A stretch of DNA of 64,000 nucleotides from Thalassotalea litorea. Lineage in GTDB: Bacteria; Pseudomonadota; Gammaproteobacteria; Enterobacterales; Alteromonadaceae. The first letter of the stretch is position 1; each line of letters begins with the position of its first letter. Positions 1 to 8,793 of the stretch are shown piece after piece. The position numbers and the translations under genes were made by a program. The DNA is taken from assembly GCF_005843925.1 (NCBI RefSeq), contig NZ_VCBC01000005.1, positions 186,001 through 250,000 of the forward strand, in the 5' to 3' direction. Below the pieces are notes generated by a model. That model saw only the letters and a list, made by a program, of their open reading frames with translations, was not told the DNA's origin and ran no database searches.

Positions 1-225
1 GTCACTGGCAATATGGCGCCTGAAGCCCGTTTAGCGACGCTATATGACGTTAAGATACACACAGTCAAAAGTGAAACTCAACAGTGCTGGATCAGTGCGA
101 CTCGTGATGGACAGACCGTAACCACAGCTCGCGTTGAGCCTTCAAATTCTGCGTTTAAACGTGACGCTCTAAAAGCCTGTGTAAAACGTGATGAAATGTT
201 TGAGTTAATTCAACAAGCAAAATAG
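1..225 (+). CDS. C-terminal part of an unrecognised protein, 5' end outside the window
   Basis: The reading frame is open from the first base of the window to a TAG stop at 223-225, so this is probably the end of a longer gene; an internal ATG at 13 could also start a 70-residue protein. The visible part is hydrophilic, has two cysteines (one in QQCW, one in KACVKR) and ends in a charged segment. No signal peptide, membrane segment or family motif is recognised. A hairpin terminator follows directly. No function is proposed. Confidence 0.5.
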   Translation, partial: VTGNMAPEARLATLYDVKIHTVKSETQQCWISATRDGQTVTTARVEPSNSAFKRDALKACVKRDEMFELIQQAK

Positions 226-233
226 TGATTATT

Positions 234-262
234 GCCCGATGTTCTCTGTCGGGCGCTTTCTA
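234..262 (+). terminator. Rho-independent-like terminator after the first gene
   Basis: Inverted repeat GCCCGA (234-239) / TCGGGC (249-254) with a 9-nt loop, followed by a pyrimidine-rich GCTTTCT tail. The T-run is weak, so termination is likely but not certain. It lies 8 nt after the stop of the partial gene. Confidence 0.5.
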
Positions 263-405
263 CGTTAAGTTTCAACGACACTACCGCTTGCAAACCCTTT
301 ATTGCCGACTATGCTCAGTGCATTGAAAACTAAGATCTATTTCTTTGTTCGCGTGTGGTTAAGGGAATGTTTGGATTTACCCGACAACCGGTATTGATTG
401 TTTCG

Positions 406-2451
406 ATGTCAGCTCCGCAAAAACTGGCATGGTATTTTGCACTTCTTTTTTTCACGTTAAACGGCCTATTCGCATCAAGCGTTCGCGCAAAACAAGATCC
501 TCTCCCGGTCAAAGCGGACAATACCATTCAGATTCTGGTTTTTGATGACGATTTAAATCAGCAAGGCAACGACATCTTTATCCGCAGTATTAATAACACT
601 CTCGAAGCGATTCAACTGGATGAAGAGTTTTTCAATACCGGAGAAAATCCGCTAAGCACAGGCAAAGTCATCACCGAATTTAAATCCAGATATCAGTTTG
701 TTCGCCTGCCACTAAAAAGTCTGGATTGTCAGTCGACTTTTGAACAAATAAAAAACTGGTCGCAAATAGGTTTAGTGTTGGGACCGTTAACGTCAGGCTG
801 TACCATACAATTATTAAATTTGCTGGCGATTGAATCTACCAATATTCCAATCATTAACTCAACGGCAACCCGTTCAAGTATCAATCAAGATGATCAGGGA
901 CGGCCCATCTACCCGTATTTTTTCAGAACGGTTCATGCGGATGATAAGCGCGTTATGAATGTGGTGAATAAACTACAAAGTAACCAAAAAGCCACACATA
1001 AAAGCAACGCATTTTCTATCCATATTTTCTATAAACGCAAAGATCCCTACTCCGAAGGCTTAACTAAGCATCTGGTAGCCACTTTGGAGGGGAAAGGTAT
1101 TGCCCCTAACAACATTTTTCGTTGTTATAAACAGCAAAAAATTGTCTGCTCATCCCTGGCGCAAAAAGTACCGAAAAAAAGCCAGAGCCAGCAAAAAAAA
1201 TTCCAGCAGCAAGGCAAAGAAAAATCGCGACCTCAAGCTAGCGCCTTAAACAAACCGAATGCGGTGATTTTTGCGACATCCACTGATGACAAATCTATGG
1301 CGGGCGTCAGAGATTATTACTGGCAACTGTCCGGCGGTTATAACATAAAATTTTATGCCTTTGGCACACCGTCAAGTTATCCATTTCTTAAAGCCGACTC
1401 ATTGCTAATCTCAATGCCCACGTTAAACCTCTACGAAGGTCAGTTTAGTAATAAAGTCGCGCAATTTAACCCTCGTAAGCCTCACTATCTATCGACGGTA
1501 TTAGCGACCGAATTAACCTTCAAATTAATGCGCGATTTCAATTCCCAAGATAAAGCGTTAGTGGCCGAAATCGTAAGCAAAACACTAAACGGCCTTATCG
1601 ATCCTGAAAACATCAACTCCGCACTTCAACAAACAATGCAACAAGAAAACTGGTGCCTTAATAATCCAGTAGTATGTTTTCGCGTGTACGCGGCGCAACG
1701 ATTAAGCAGAGAAACCTTTCGAACCCAATTGGCCCATGAGAAATATCGGTTTAATCACTTTGGAGATTTCGTTTCCAATATGGTCGATGCCACTTTGTTT
1801 GAAAAAGAAGCACAATATAATCTGAAAAACCGCGAACAGGTTGTGGTCAAACCCGATGATATTACAGCGTCCGTAGATAGAAGATTTGTGCAATTGCTTT
1901 CCGGATCCATATTAATTACTGGTACCGTGAATAAACCGGCGTTAAACAAAAATTATAAAGTGCGTATTCGCCAGCAAAACAACAGCGATAACGAGCCTGA
2001 GATCCTGGATCTGGCAGTTGCCGAAGATGGCAGTTTTGCGGTGAAACATACGCCAATGCAAATGGGCGGCTTTGACATTAGCTTCTATCGCGATAAATTC
2101 CGATTGCAGAGTCAGCCCCTGTTCTTTCATGTTACGCTGCCTTCAAACCCCATCTGGTCTTTATTAATCGCCTTTGGTGCAACCTTGCTATATCACCGCG
2201 ATATGGTGGCCAATCGTCAATTCTCGCGATTAAAACGACCTATCATTGAAGCCTTATTGGCGACGGTACTTTTCTACGTTTTCTTTGTCATTTTAAAAGA
2301 GTTTTTTGGTGATTTAACACCACCGGCATTAAACAGTGACCACAGCCTGAATCCGGGTCTTATTGGCCTGATTTGTGCGGTGCTTGGGATGAAGGTGTTG
2401 GATCCCATTATCAATGTTATGAAGAATATTAAATCCGACAATTCTGGTTAA
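406..2451 (+). CDS. Membrane-anchored type-1 periplasmic-binding-fold protein of unknown function
   Basis: A secretion signal (hydrophobic run after MSAPQKLAWY, likely cleavage after SVRA) leads into a region resembling type-1 periplasmic binding proteins of the branched-chain amino acid ABC type: VLGPLTSGCT, a switch to FFRTVHADD, and VIFATSTDD. A basic, Gln/Lys-rich insert sits at about nt 1160-1240. Nt 1870-2150 look like a beta-sandwich module (GSILITGTVNK, EDGSFAV), and three hydrophobic segments near nt 2150, 2250 and 2360 suggest a C-terminal membrane anchor. No ABC permease or ATPase genes are adjacent, so it is more likely a sensor or scaffold than a transporter component; this is inference. 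GTG 355 and ATG 367 are alternative starts; 406 is preferred only because it gives a clean signal peptide. The protein is about 681 residues. Confidence 0.6.
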   Translation: MSAPQKLAWYFALLFFTLNGLFASSVRAKQDPLPVKADNTIQILVFDDDLNQQGNDIFIRSINNTLEAIQLDEEFFNTGENPLSTGKVITEFKSRYQFVRLPLKSLDCQSTFEQIKNWSQIGLVLGPLTSGCTIQLLNLLAIESTNIPIINSTATRSSINQDDQGRPIYPYFFRTVHADDKRVMNVVNKLQSNQKATHKSNAFSIHIFYKRKDPYSEGLTKHLVATLEGKGIAPNNIFRCYKQQKIVCSSLAQKVPKKSQSQQKKFQQQGKEKSRPQASALNKPNAVIFATSTDDKSMAGVRDYYWQLSGGYNIKFYAFGTPSSYPFLKADSLLISMPTLNLYEGQFSNKVAQFNPRKPHYLSTVLATELTFKLMRDFNSQDKALVAEIVSKTLNGLIDPENINSALQQTMQQENWCLNNPVVCFRVYAAQRLSRETFRTQLAHEKYRFNHFGDFVSNMVDATLFEKEAQYNLKNREQVVVKPDDITASVDRRFVQLLSGSILITGTVNKPALNKNYKVRIRQQNNSDNEPEILDLAVAEDGSFAVKHTPMQMGGFDISFYRDKFRLQSQPLFFHVTLPSNPIWSLLIAFGATLLYHRDMVANRQFSRLKRPIIEALLATVLFYVFFVILKEFFGDLTPPALNSDHSLNPGLIGLICAVLGMKVLDPIINVMKNIKSDNSG

Positions 2452-2512
2452 TCGTCACAAATTGAATAGACTTAAAGCTGAATTTCTCCTGTTCCTAATT
2501 GGTGAGGTAAAC

Positions 2513-3415
2513 GTGACCTTAAAACGGTTGTCTTTTATTGTATTGTTCAGCTATCTCCTGTTTTGTATTCCCGGATCATTTGCAAAAGAGGCGAATGACC
2601 AGCTTTCCATCGCCGTTCCATTAGACATCCAGCTCAACAAAGACATTCAGTTTTCGTTGATTGATAAGGATTACCTGAAGGTCATTTCATTGAATATGGC
2701 CCATGGCCGCAAAGACGCATTTAGTCAAATTTTAACCAGTAAAACAACCATCCAGAAAAACCTCGATGATATTGCCGCCATGTTAATAAAAGAACAGGCT
2801 GACGTAGTGGCGCTGCAGGAAGCCGACGCACCTTCCTGGTGGAGTGGAGATTTTAATCATGTTGAGTATCTGGCGAAAAAAGCGGGCTATTATTTCTACA
2901 TTCAGGCGTCCCATGTTGACAAGTTTTTCGGAACATATGGCACCGCGATTATGAGTCGCCTCCCCATCCGAGAGGCATTTTCAATCTCTTTTAAGCCCAC
3001 CCCACCGTCGACTCAAAAAGGCTTTGTTACCGGTAAAGTTGGTTGGGACTGTATGCCCGAAGATAAAGAATGTCTGGAGATTGATATCTATTCTGTGCAT
3101 CTGGATTTTTTACGCCAGGTAAAGCGCGACGAACAAATACGGATGCTGGGACTCATGTTAGAAAAGCGTCAAAGAGAGTCGGTGATCATGGGCGACTTTA
3201 ACAGCGACTGGTTGGGATCTGAAAAAGTTATTCGTTTCTTTGCCGACTCAGGCCGCTATAAACTTTACCAACCAGAATCTGAAGAACTGGCCACCTACAA
3301 CGACAAACGGCTGGATTGGGTGATTATTTCAAAAGAATTGAATTTTAAACGCTACCGTATCTCCAAAGAGAAATTAAGTGATCATCAGGCAGTCATCGCA
3401 GAAATTGAATTTTAA
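2513..3415 (+). CDS. Secreted endonuclease/exonuclease/phosphatase-family protein
   Basis: Metal-dependent phosphodiesterase of the EEP (DNase I/sphingomyelinase-like) fold. The family motifs occur in order: LNMAHG, VALQEAD (metal-binding Glu), SVHLD, MGDFNSDW (catalytic Asp/Asn), LDWVI and the terminal SDHQAV with the catalytic His. The N-terminus is a signal peptide ending near GSFAKE, so it acts outside the cytoplasm. GTG 2513 is chosen because GGTGAGG lies 5 nt upstream; a TTG at 2462 would extend it by 17 residues and bury the signal peptide. It starts 62 nt after the binding-fold gene and is probably co-transcribed with it. The substrate (nucleic acid, phosphoinositide or sphingolipid) cannot be told from sequence. 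Confidence 0.75.
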   Translation: MTLKRLSFIVLFSYLLFCIPGSFAKEANDQLSIAVPLDIQLNKDIQFSLIDKDYLKVISLNMAHGRKDAFSQILTSKTTIQKNLDDIAAMLIKEQADVVALQEADAPSWWSGDFNHVEYLAKKAGYYFYIQASHVDKFFGTYGTAIMSRLPIREAFSISFKPTPPSTQKGFVTGKVGWDCMPEDKECLEIDIYSVHLDFLRQVKRDEQIRMLGLMLEKRQRESVIMGDFNSDWLGSEKVIRFFADSGRYKLYQPESEELATYNDKRLDWVIISKELNFKRYRISKEKLSDHQAVIAEIEF

Positions 3416-3523
3416 TGTCTCCCTGAGCCGAGCATGCGGTTAATAACGCTTACTTTATCCTTGCTTGCTTTAACGTCGCTTGAATTAGCGTCGCTTGATA
3501 CGAACTAACATGGCTCCCGTTGC

Positions 3524-4090
3524 TTAACGCGAAGGATGTTGTACCCAAATGAGTTCGTCCGCATCAACCCCTAAAGCCTCAACATGACGAATAAAGTCTT
3601 GTTTTTCAGCCTTCGTCACCGCAGGCGTGCGAGATAACATCCACACATAATCCGTTTCATAACCGATAACATACGCCGTTTGATAGGCTTCCTGACCGTC
3701 AGTGCTGCTTTCCTTTAAATGGGAAATCACATAGGAGGAATAGAATGGCCCGAAAAAAGACACTTTTAGATGACCCGTATTTTCACTGCCGACAAACTTA
3801 GCTTTACCCTCGGCGCTTGACCATTCTCTATCGACAGAATCAAAGCCCTTATTTTCCACCACCACATCGCCATTATCATCGAGGGAATAGCGAGCGGTAA
3901 CCTGCTCCAGCCCTCGCTCAAAAGAGTGATCTAACCTGGCGACTTCATACCAGGTGCCTAAGTAGCGTGACAGTTCAAACCCTTTGACGGGCTCTACACC
4001 TTGAGGAATTGAGGTGCAACTTGTGATATTAAACAAGAGAACCAAAGACACCAAAGTCCTGGCAGACAATATCAAATTGGCATGTACCAC
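3524..4090 (-). CDS. blc: Outer-membrane lipocalin, Blc type
   Basis: Bacterial lipocalin of 188 residues. A lipobox-like ITSC near residue 25 ends the signal sequence, so the mature protein should be a lipoprotein. The family signature GTWYEVARLDHSFERG is near the start of the barrel, and VWMLSRTPAV is the usual late strand. Blc-type lipocalins bind fatty acids and lysophospholipids and are linked to envelope stress. It is the last gene of the minus-strand envelope cluster, 15 nt after the glycine-zipper gene. The convergent gap to the EEP gene holds a short direct repeat CGTCGCTTGA (3474 and 3489). Confidence 0.88.
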   Translation of the reverse strand: MVHANLILSARTLVSLVLLFNITSCTSIPQGVEPVKGFELSRYLGTWYEVARLDHSFERGLEQVTARYSLDDNGDVVVENKGFDSVDREWSSAEGKAKFVGSENTGHLKVSFFGPFYSSYVISHLKESSTDGQEAYQTAYVIGYETDYVWMLSRTPAVTKAEKQDFIRHVEALGVDADELIWVQHPSR

Positions 4091-4105
4091 GTGTTTTACG
4101 CTCCG

Positions 4106-4576
4106 TTACATTTGCTTATCTAAGCGTACGATGCCGCCTTGTAAATAGATCATGCGAACTAAATCATCCTGGAGGAAAACCATCGACGGGTCGAAATCCT
4201 GAACCACCATAAACTGACCATCCTGCTCGGTCTCCACCATGATCTCTACCAGCCGAATCGTCCGGCTTTGATATTGCGGATTGTTATTGGACGCCATACT
4301 ACCGCCAATAATAGAACCGAGAATTGTGGTAGCCACCCGACCACTGCCACCGCCAAACTGATTGCCGATAGCGCCTCCGATTAATGCACCACCGAACACT
4401 TTCCAGCCATGGTCTCGGTCTTCTACCAGTTCCTCTCGGGAAATATCACGAACACTGAGGACCTGGCCAAACAACACTTTTTCGACAGGGATCGCCTTGT
4501 TCCTTTCATACTGGGCGTAAAGCGGGTAGCTAAATATCATTAACACCAAGCTAACCCAGACAATCACAAGTTTCAT
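4106..4576 (-). CDS. Exported glycine-zipper protein
   Basis: About 156 residues with a signal peptide (MKLVIVWVSL..., cleavage near LYAQ) and a glycine-zipper 2TM-like segment, GGALIGGAIGNQFGGGSG followed by a second Gly-rich helix ILGSIIGG. Such segments are found in SlyB/YcfJ-type envelope proteins, but here there is no lipobox cysteine. The start at 4576 is supported by a GAGGG ribosome site 7 nt upstream; an upstream start at 4612 would overlap lpoB. Its place between lpoB and blc suggests a role in the cell envelope, not further defined. Confidence 0.7.
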   Translation of the reverse strand: MKLVIVWVSLVLMIFSYPLYAQYERNKAIPVEKVLFGQVLSVRDISREELVEDRDHGWKVFGGALIGGAIGNQFGGGSGRVATTILGSIIGGSMASNNNPQYQSRTIRLVEIMVETEQDGQFMVVQDFDPSMVFLQDDLVRMIYLQGGIVRLDKQM

Positions 4577-4605
4577 ACACCGACCCTCTTTATGCTTCCC
4601 AAGCT

Positions 4606-5208
4606 TTACCAACTCCAGCCTTGTTTCTCTTTGGTTTTCCGAATTTCTGTTTCGTCAGCCCATTCAACAATACCAGATTCAAGATCCATTAAACGCATTG
4701 TAAATTTGTAATACACGTCAGACTTGTCTTTGTTTGACTTCACAATACTCGAAAGGTTGCCATACAACATATATTCTGCGCCGGTTTGTTTACCGAACTG
4801 TACGGCTTTACTGGGATCGACCAAACCACCATCATTTTGAAACTCTAATTGTTTAGTCACGTCCTGAACCCGCGACATATCGACAAACCGGAACTTACCT
4901 GAGCGTAATAATTTCGTAGAAATCGAGTCGGTAATCGATTCCGTATCGATATGTTCAGAGGTTTTATTTTTGATCCGCTCTACGTACATCACTGGACGAC
5001 CGTCTTTAACCAACTCATCGACCGCTGCAGATGCGATTAAAGAATCGGTCATTTCTGTTGCTATCTTTTGCAGATCCGTTGATCCGAAGCTCAAATCCGT
5101 GGTTTCCACTTCCTGTGCATCGCCATAACTGACCGTTGCCTTATTTGAACAAGCACCGAGTGTGAGCAATAAACCGATACTAATCATACTTAATGTTAGC
5201 TTTTTCAT
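4606..5208 (-). CDS. lpoB: Penicillin-binding protein activator LpoB
   Basis: Outer-membrane lipoprotein of 200 residues: the signal peptide ends in LGAC (lipidated Cys). The globular domain carries VMYVERIKNKTSEHIDTES, LLRSGKFRFVD and GAEYMLYGNLSS, typical of LpoB/FlgO-like domains. LpoB reaches through the peptidoglycan and stimulates the bifunctional synthase PBP1B. Unlike E. coli LpoB it lacks a long Pro-rich linker; the shorter form is common in Alteromonadales. It directly follows ycfL (11 nt), the same order as ycfL-lpoB in enterobacteria, which supports the assignment. Confidence 0.88.
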   Translation of the reverse strand: MKKLTLSMISIGLLLTLGACSNKATVSYGDAQEVETTDLSFGSTDLQKIATEMTDSLIASAAVDELVKDGRPVMYVERIKNKTSEHIDTESITDSISTKLLRSGKFRFVDMSRVQDVTKQLEFQNDGGLVDPSKAVQFGKQTGAEYMLYGNLSSIVKSNKDKSDVYYKFTMRLMDLESGIVEWADETEIRKTKEKQGWSW

Positions 5209-5219
5209 GTTGGTTCCTT

Positions 5220-5660
5220 TTAGTCTTCGAATTTATATACTTCTTTAGGTACTTCGCGTACATAAAGGCTGAATTTATCGACGTTTTTTACCGGTGCCAT
5301 GGCTCTTAACGTTAAATTTTGCTGACCATGCAAGGCGATAGCTTTCCAGGGGGTTTTGCCTGGTTCGATTACAAAGCCATCGGCATCATACCAGTAAAAC
5401 TGATACTGCAGATTCTGCGTTTTATCGTAGGTACTGAGCAATTGCAGATTGACCTCTAAAAACTCATTCGTCTTTCTGGATTTCACATCGGTAATTTTCA
5501 GACGTTTACCCAGTTCAGGATTATTTACCTTGAGGTAATCCTGGTAATTATCTCCCTGCGTCATGGGGTCGGTACCGATCCCAGCGGTATCGGGTTCACT
5601 GGCACAACCATATAGCATCAATAATGGTAGAGCGATTAAAACGAGCTTGCGCATAAACAT
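5220..5660 (-). CDS. ycfL: YcfL-family lipoprotein (DUF1425)
   Basis: Lipoprotein of 146 residues with a lipobox LYGC. The mature part contains YQFYWYDADGFVIEPGKTPW, a hallmark of the YcfL/DUF1425 family, which forms a small beta-sandwich. The family is found next to lpoB in many gammaproteobacteria, and an accessory envelope role is presumed, but its biochemical function is not established. It lies 24 nt after the TPR lipoprotein gene and 11 nt before lpoB, so the three genes are probably one operon. Confidence 0.82.
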   Translation of the reverse strand: MFMRKLVLIALPLLMLYGCASEPDTAGIGTDPMTQGDNYQDYLKVNNPELGKRLKITDVKSRKTNEFLEVNLQLLSTYDKTQNLQYQFYWYDADGFVIEPGKTPWKAIALHGQQNLTLRAMAPVKNVDKFSLYVREVPKEVYKFED

Positions 5661-5684
5661 ACTCCCGAGATCTTATGATCTTAA

Positions 5685-7145
5685 TTATAGGTTAGAGCTT
5701 ACGTAGCCAATATAATTCCCGGTCACGGTCAATTTGATCAGGGTTATACGGCTTTCTTTTACTTCTACATCAATAAGTTGCTGTTGGCCATTATAGTCAA
5801 TACGAATGCTTTGCGGACCAGCATTCACCGGTTGCCGTAATACCTGTATTTGCTGTGGTAATGTTAACCAAGAACGTGTGTCTGCGCGTTCTGAGGCCAT
5901 ATTGTATAAACTGGCAAGGACGTTACCCACGTCACCACCAGAGCGTGCTGCTTCCTGACGAATTTCTTCTTTGGCAAAAATTCTCAACACCTGACGCGCG
6001 ACCATGCCTGGCATTTGATCATACAGTTGAAACTTCGCAAGTGGTAATAACTCTAGAATTGGCTCCGCGAGCAATGAACGTTCACCAAGGCTTAACTGCA
6101 CTTTTGCCGGCGCGGCAAACCGACTGGCATTGTTGTAGGAAGGTAGAGAAAGAGAATAGAAACGTAAACTGCCATGATGGCTCGTTGGGATGTTAATACT
6201 GGCGTCCTGGCGGGGAATAATCTGCCCTAGCTCAATCATCACAACGACATCACCCATGCCTTGGGCGTTTTCGCTTTTGGGTCGATAAGTTCCATAGCGA
6301 TTATCAAACCTTTCAATATCGTCTTGCATTTGTAAACGCTTAGCCAAGCGCTGTACATCATTGATAATCACAGGATTATCAGGATAAATTTGTAATGCCC
6401 GTTTGTAGTCAATATAGGCATCGTTTAATTCATTACTGCCTTCATAGAGGACGCCCGAAAGATAAAAAGTATAGGCATTTTGAAAACCGCTTTTCACATC
6501 GGCTAGCGTCGACTCCATATCTGGAAAGCTGGAATAAAGGCTGGATTCTGACACGTCAGCTTTTTGTAAGGTATCGTTGCGGGCTTGATCAATTTTCTGC
6601 TGATTTTGTTTTAACGCATTTTCCTGAACAATATTGGCTCGTCTCACTTCGACTAATGCCCCTTCCCGGTTCCCTTGCATTAGATAGTTTATGGCTTGAT
6701 ACGAGTGCATCATACTCTGTTCATAGGCGGGAATAATGTAGGGCAAGGCGTTGTCATTGCTCAGCAGCGCACTGGCCTGGTTTAGTGATTCACTGACTCG
6801 TATTTTAGCCTGCTCATTGGTTGTTTTTACGTAATTATAAACCTCTTCAAAGGCTTGTTGACTCGCTGACCAGTCACTCGCCAGATACGCTAGGCGGCCC
6901 CTTTCGAGCTGGCTTAAGGCATAACTGTTTTCTGTCTTGCCACGTTGAACGAGCAATGATTGTGCTTGCTGGACCTGTCCCTGGTCTATCTGAGCGCGTA
7001 CTGGTTGCATTTGCTGGGCATAGCCACTGAACATATCGGAAAATTGCATTCCTGCGCAACCGGCAAGAAATGCCAATACGCCCAGTGAGCCAAACAAAAC
7101 TCTGAGTTTGGTGGGTTTGATTAAAGGTACGAAGTGTATTCCCAT
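5685..7145 (-). CDS. TPR-containing lipoprotein of the COG3014 type
   Basis: Protein of about 486 residues with lipobox LAGC near residue 30 and an N-terminal half made of helical TPR-like repeats (QLERGRLAYL, YDYKRAL-like segments, YIDYKRALQIYPDNP). The C-terminal half is beta-rich (VVVMIELGQI, LAEPILELLPLAKFQLYDQMPGM). Proteins of this type sit upstream of ycfL-lpoB in Vibrio, Shewanella and relatives; their exact role is not known, but the neighbourhood implies peptidoglycan or outer-membrane work. ATG 7145 is preferred over the TTG at 7163. It is the first gene of the minus-strand envelope operon. Confidence 0.72.
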   Translation of the reverse strand: MGIHFVPLIKPTKLRVLFGSLGVLAFLAGCAGMQFSDMFSGYAQQMQPVRAQIDQGQVQQAQSLLVQRGKTENSYALSQLERGRLAYLASDWSASQQAFEEVYNYVKTTNEQAKIRVSESLNQASALLSNDNALPYIIPAYEQSMMHSYQAINYLMQGNREGALVEVRRANIVQENALKQNQQKIDQARNDTLQKADVSESSLYSSFPDMESTLADVKSGFQNAYTFYLSGVLYEGSNELNDAYIDYKRALQIYPDNPVIINDVQRLAKRLQMQDDIERFDNRYGTYRPKSENAQGMGDVVVMIELGQIIPRQDASINIPTSHHGSLRFYSLSLPSYNNASRFAAPAKVQLSLGERSLLAEPILELLPLAKFQLYDQMPGMVARQVLRIFAKEEIRQEAARSGGDVGNVLASLYNMASERADTRSWLTLPQQIQVLRQPVNAGPQSIRIDYNGQQQLIDVEVKESRITLIKLTVTGNYIGYVSSNL

Positions 7146-7204
7146 GACGTAAATTAACCACAACTGTTCGCGAATATCGACAATTTTTATCGTTAAATTG
7201 TAAT

Positions 7205-7221
7205 TAACTATTTAATAGTTA
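7205..7221. promoter_or_regulatory. Small inverted repeat in the lpo operon promoter region
   Basis: TAACTAT / ATAGTTA, 7-bp arms around TTA, in the very A+T-rich 75-bp gap upstream of the TPR lipoprotein gene. It could be an operator or simply part of an A+T-rich promoter; no regulator is recognised. Confidence 0.3.
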
Positions 7222-7238
7222 TGAAAAAATAGTATGAA

Positions 7239-7628
7239 TTAATTTTTTCTTGCTAACTTTTCCTGCTTCTTTTTAATCAGTTGCGCAAATTCCCAAGGGT
7301 GAAGAATACGCCCTTGTAAATCATCCGCAGGAAAAATAATCATTGCCAATTCATCTTCTTCCATGCCCGGGAGCCACTTATCGATAAGTTCATCAAATGA
7401 TAATACTTTGGGCTGGCATTTCGACCATTCCTCGCTGGCCCAATGCCTTGCGGTTTCCTCACTCGGCCAAAACGGCACCAAATCTTCATCACCATCGGTG
7501 AGCATTACACAACCATGTTCGTCGGTAAGGATCCATGCCTGTTGCTCGCTCATTAAGCGATTCATAAACAGCTCAAAACGCTGCTCTGCCGATAGTTTTA
7601 GCGATTGCTGTTCAAGTTCTTTACTCAT
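7239..7628 (-). CDS. DUF2750 family protein
   Basis: Soluble protein of 129 residues without signal peptide or membrane segment. The pattern W-x-LTDEHGCVMLTDGDEDLVPFWP followed by an ASEEW segment matches the DUF2750 family, in which a short conserved core with W/P-rich loops is seen; no activity is known. The C-terminus is lysine-rich. It starts 10 nt after the aroG stop and is therefore translated from the same transcript, but a link to aromatic synthesis is not implied by the family. Confidence 0.7.
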   Translation of the reverse strand: MSKELEQQSLKLSAEQRFELFMNRLMSEQQAWILTDEHGCVMLTDGDEDLVPFWPSEETARHWASEEWSKCQPKVLSFDELIDKWLPGMEEDELAMIIFPADDLQGRILHPWEFAQLIKKKQEKLARKN

Positions 7629-7638
7629 TAACTAAACC

Positions 7639-8688
7639 TTATAAACGGGTACTGACAGCTTTCGCCAGTTTGTCGAGTAACACTTCTGTGTCATGCCAGC
7701 CAATACAGGCATCGGTGATACTCTGGCCAAAAGTCTCAGCCTTATTATTGACCAGATCCTGTCTTCCTTCCACAAGATGACTTTCAACCATGACGCCAAA
7801 GACTGAACGATTGCCATCAACAATCTGCTGACAGACATCATCACACACCAGCATTTGGTTCTTATATTGCTTTTGCGAATTGGCATGGGAAAAATCAATC
7901 ATAAGCTTTTCAGGAAGGTTTGCTGCGGCGAGTTGTGCGCTAATATCATTGACAAATTCCGCTTGATAATTCGGCTCTTTTCCGCCGCGCAGGATGATAT
8001 GGCAATCTTTATTTCCTTTGGTTTCAACAATCGCACTGTGACCCAGCTTGGTCACCGATAAAAAGTGATGTGGCGCGCTGGCAGCACCAATGGCATCGAT
8101 GGCAATTTTGATGGTACCGTCGGTACCATTTTTAAAACCAACCGGACAAGACAGGCCACTGGACAGTTCACGATGTACCTGGGACTCAGTCGTACGAGCA
8201 CCAATTGCTCCCCAACACATAAGATCCGCCATATACTGGGGAGTGATCATGTCAAGATATTCACCGGCCGTCGGCAAGCCTAGGGCATTTAAATCCAATA
8301 ATAGTTTGCGACCTAGACGCAGCCCTTCATTGATATGAAAACTACCGTCCAAATACGGGTCATTGATCAACCCTTTCCAACCAACCGTGGTACGCGGCTT
8401 TTCAAAATAGACGCGCATGACAATTTCCAGTCTATCGGCATATTTGCGGCGCAACTTCTCTAAACGCTTACCATATTCCAGCGCTGCATCCGTATCATGG
8501 ATGGAACATGGGCCAATCACGACCAACAACCGGTCATCTTTATCCGCCAGCATGTTGTGAATGGCTTCACGTCCTTCAAAAACCGTTTTTGAAACCATTT
8601 CACTCGCACGATAACGTTCTAACAGTGCAACTGGCGGTAACAAATCTTTGATCTTATTTATTCTTACATCGTCGGTTTGATGAAACAT
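7639..8688 (-). CDS. aroG: 3-deoxy-7-phosphoheptulonate synthase (class I DAHP synthase), AroG-like
   Basis: Condenses phosphoenolpyruvate with erythrose 4-phosphate, the entry step of the shikimate pathway, in the cytoplasm. The 349-residue length is standard. Hallmarks are VVIGPCSIHD, RVYFEKPRTTVGWKG (PEP binding), GARTTESQ, CPVGFKNGTDG, the metal-binding HIILRGGKEPNY and MIDFSHANS. The sequence is closest by eye to the phenylalanine-regulated AroG isozyme of E. coli, though feedback specificity is inferred. The 327-bp gap to add carries a perfect palindrome (8774-8793) that may control aroG. Confidence 0.93.
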   Translation of the reverse strand: MFHQTDDVRINKIKDLLPPVALLERYRASEMVSKTVFEGREAIHNMLADKDDRLLVVIGPCSIHDTDAALEYGKRLEKLRRKYADRLEIVMRVYFEKPRTTVGWKGLINDPYLDGSFHINEGLRLGRKLLLDLNALGLPTAGEYLDMITPQYMADLMCWGAIGARTTESQVHRELSSGLSCPVGFKNGTDGTIKIAIDAIGAASAPHHFLSVTKLGHSAIVETKGNKDCHIILRGGKEPNYQAEFVNDISAQLAAANLPEKLMIDFSHANSQKQYKNQMLVCDDVCQQIVDGNRSVFGVMVESHLVEGRQDLVNNKAETFGQSITDACIGWHDTEVLLDKLAKAVSTRL

Positions 8689-8773
8689 GAATACTTCCTT
8701 TTGTCGCGGTAATTTCTATCAATGGTTGGTTTTCGATGGGTTGGATATCGTTGATAAAATCTGAACGAATACA

Positions 8774-8793
8774 ATAAGAGTATTTACTCTTAT
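8774..8793. promoter_or_regulatory. 20-bp perfect palindrome upstream of aroG, putative operator
   Basis: Arms TAAGAGTA and TACTCTTA (extended by one A/T pair to 9 bp each) around TT. It lies 86-105 bp upstream of the aroG ATG in the divergent aroG/add gap (8689-9015). It does not match the TyrR box (TGTAAA-N6-TTTACA) beyond a partial TTTAC. Its perfect symmetry suggests a binding site of a dimeric repressor. Nothing else distinct is seen in this gap. Confidence 0.45.
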
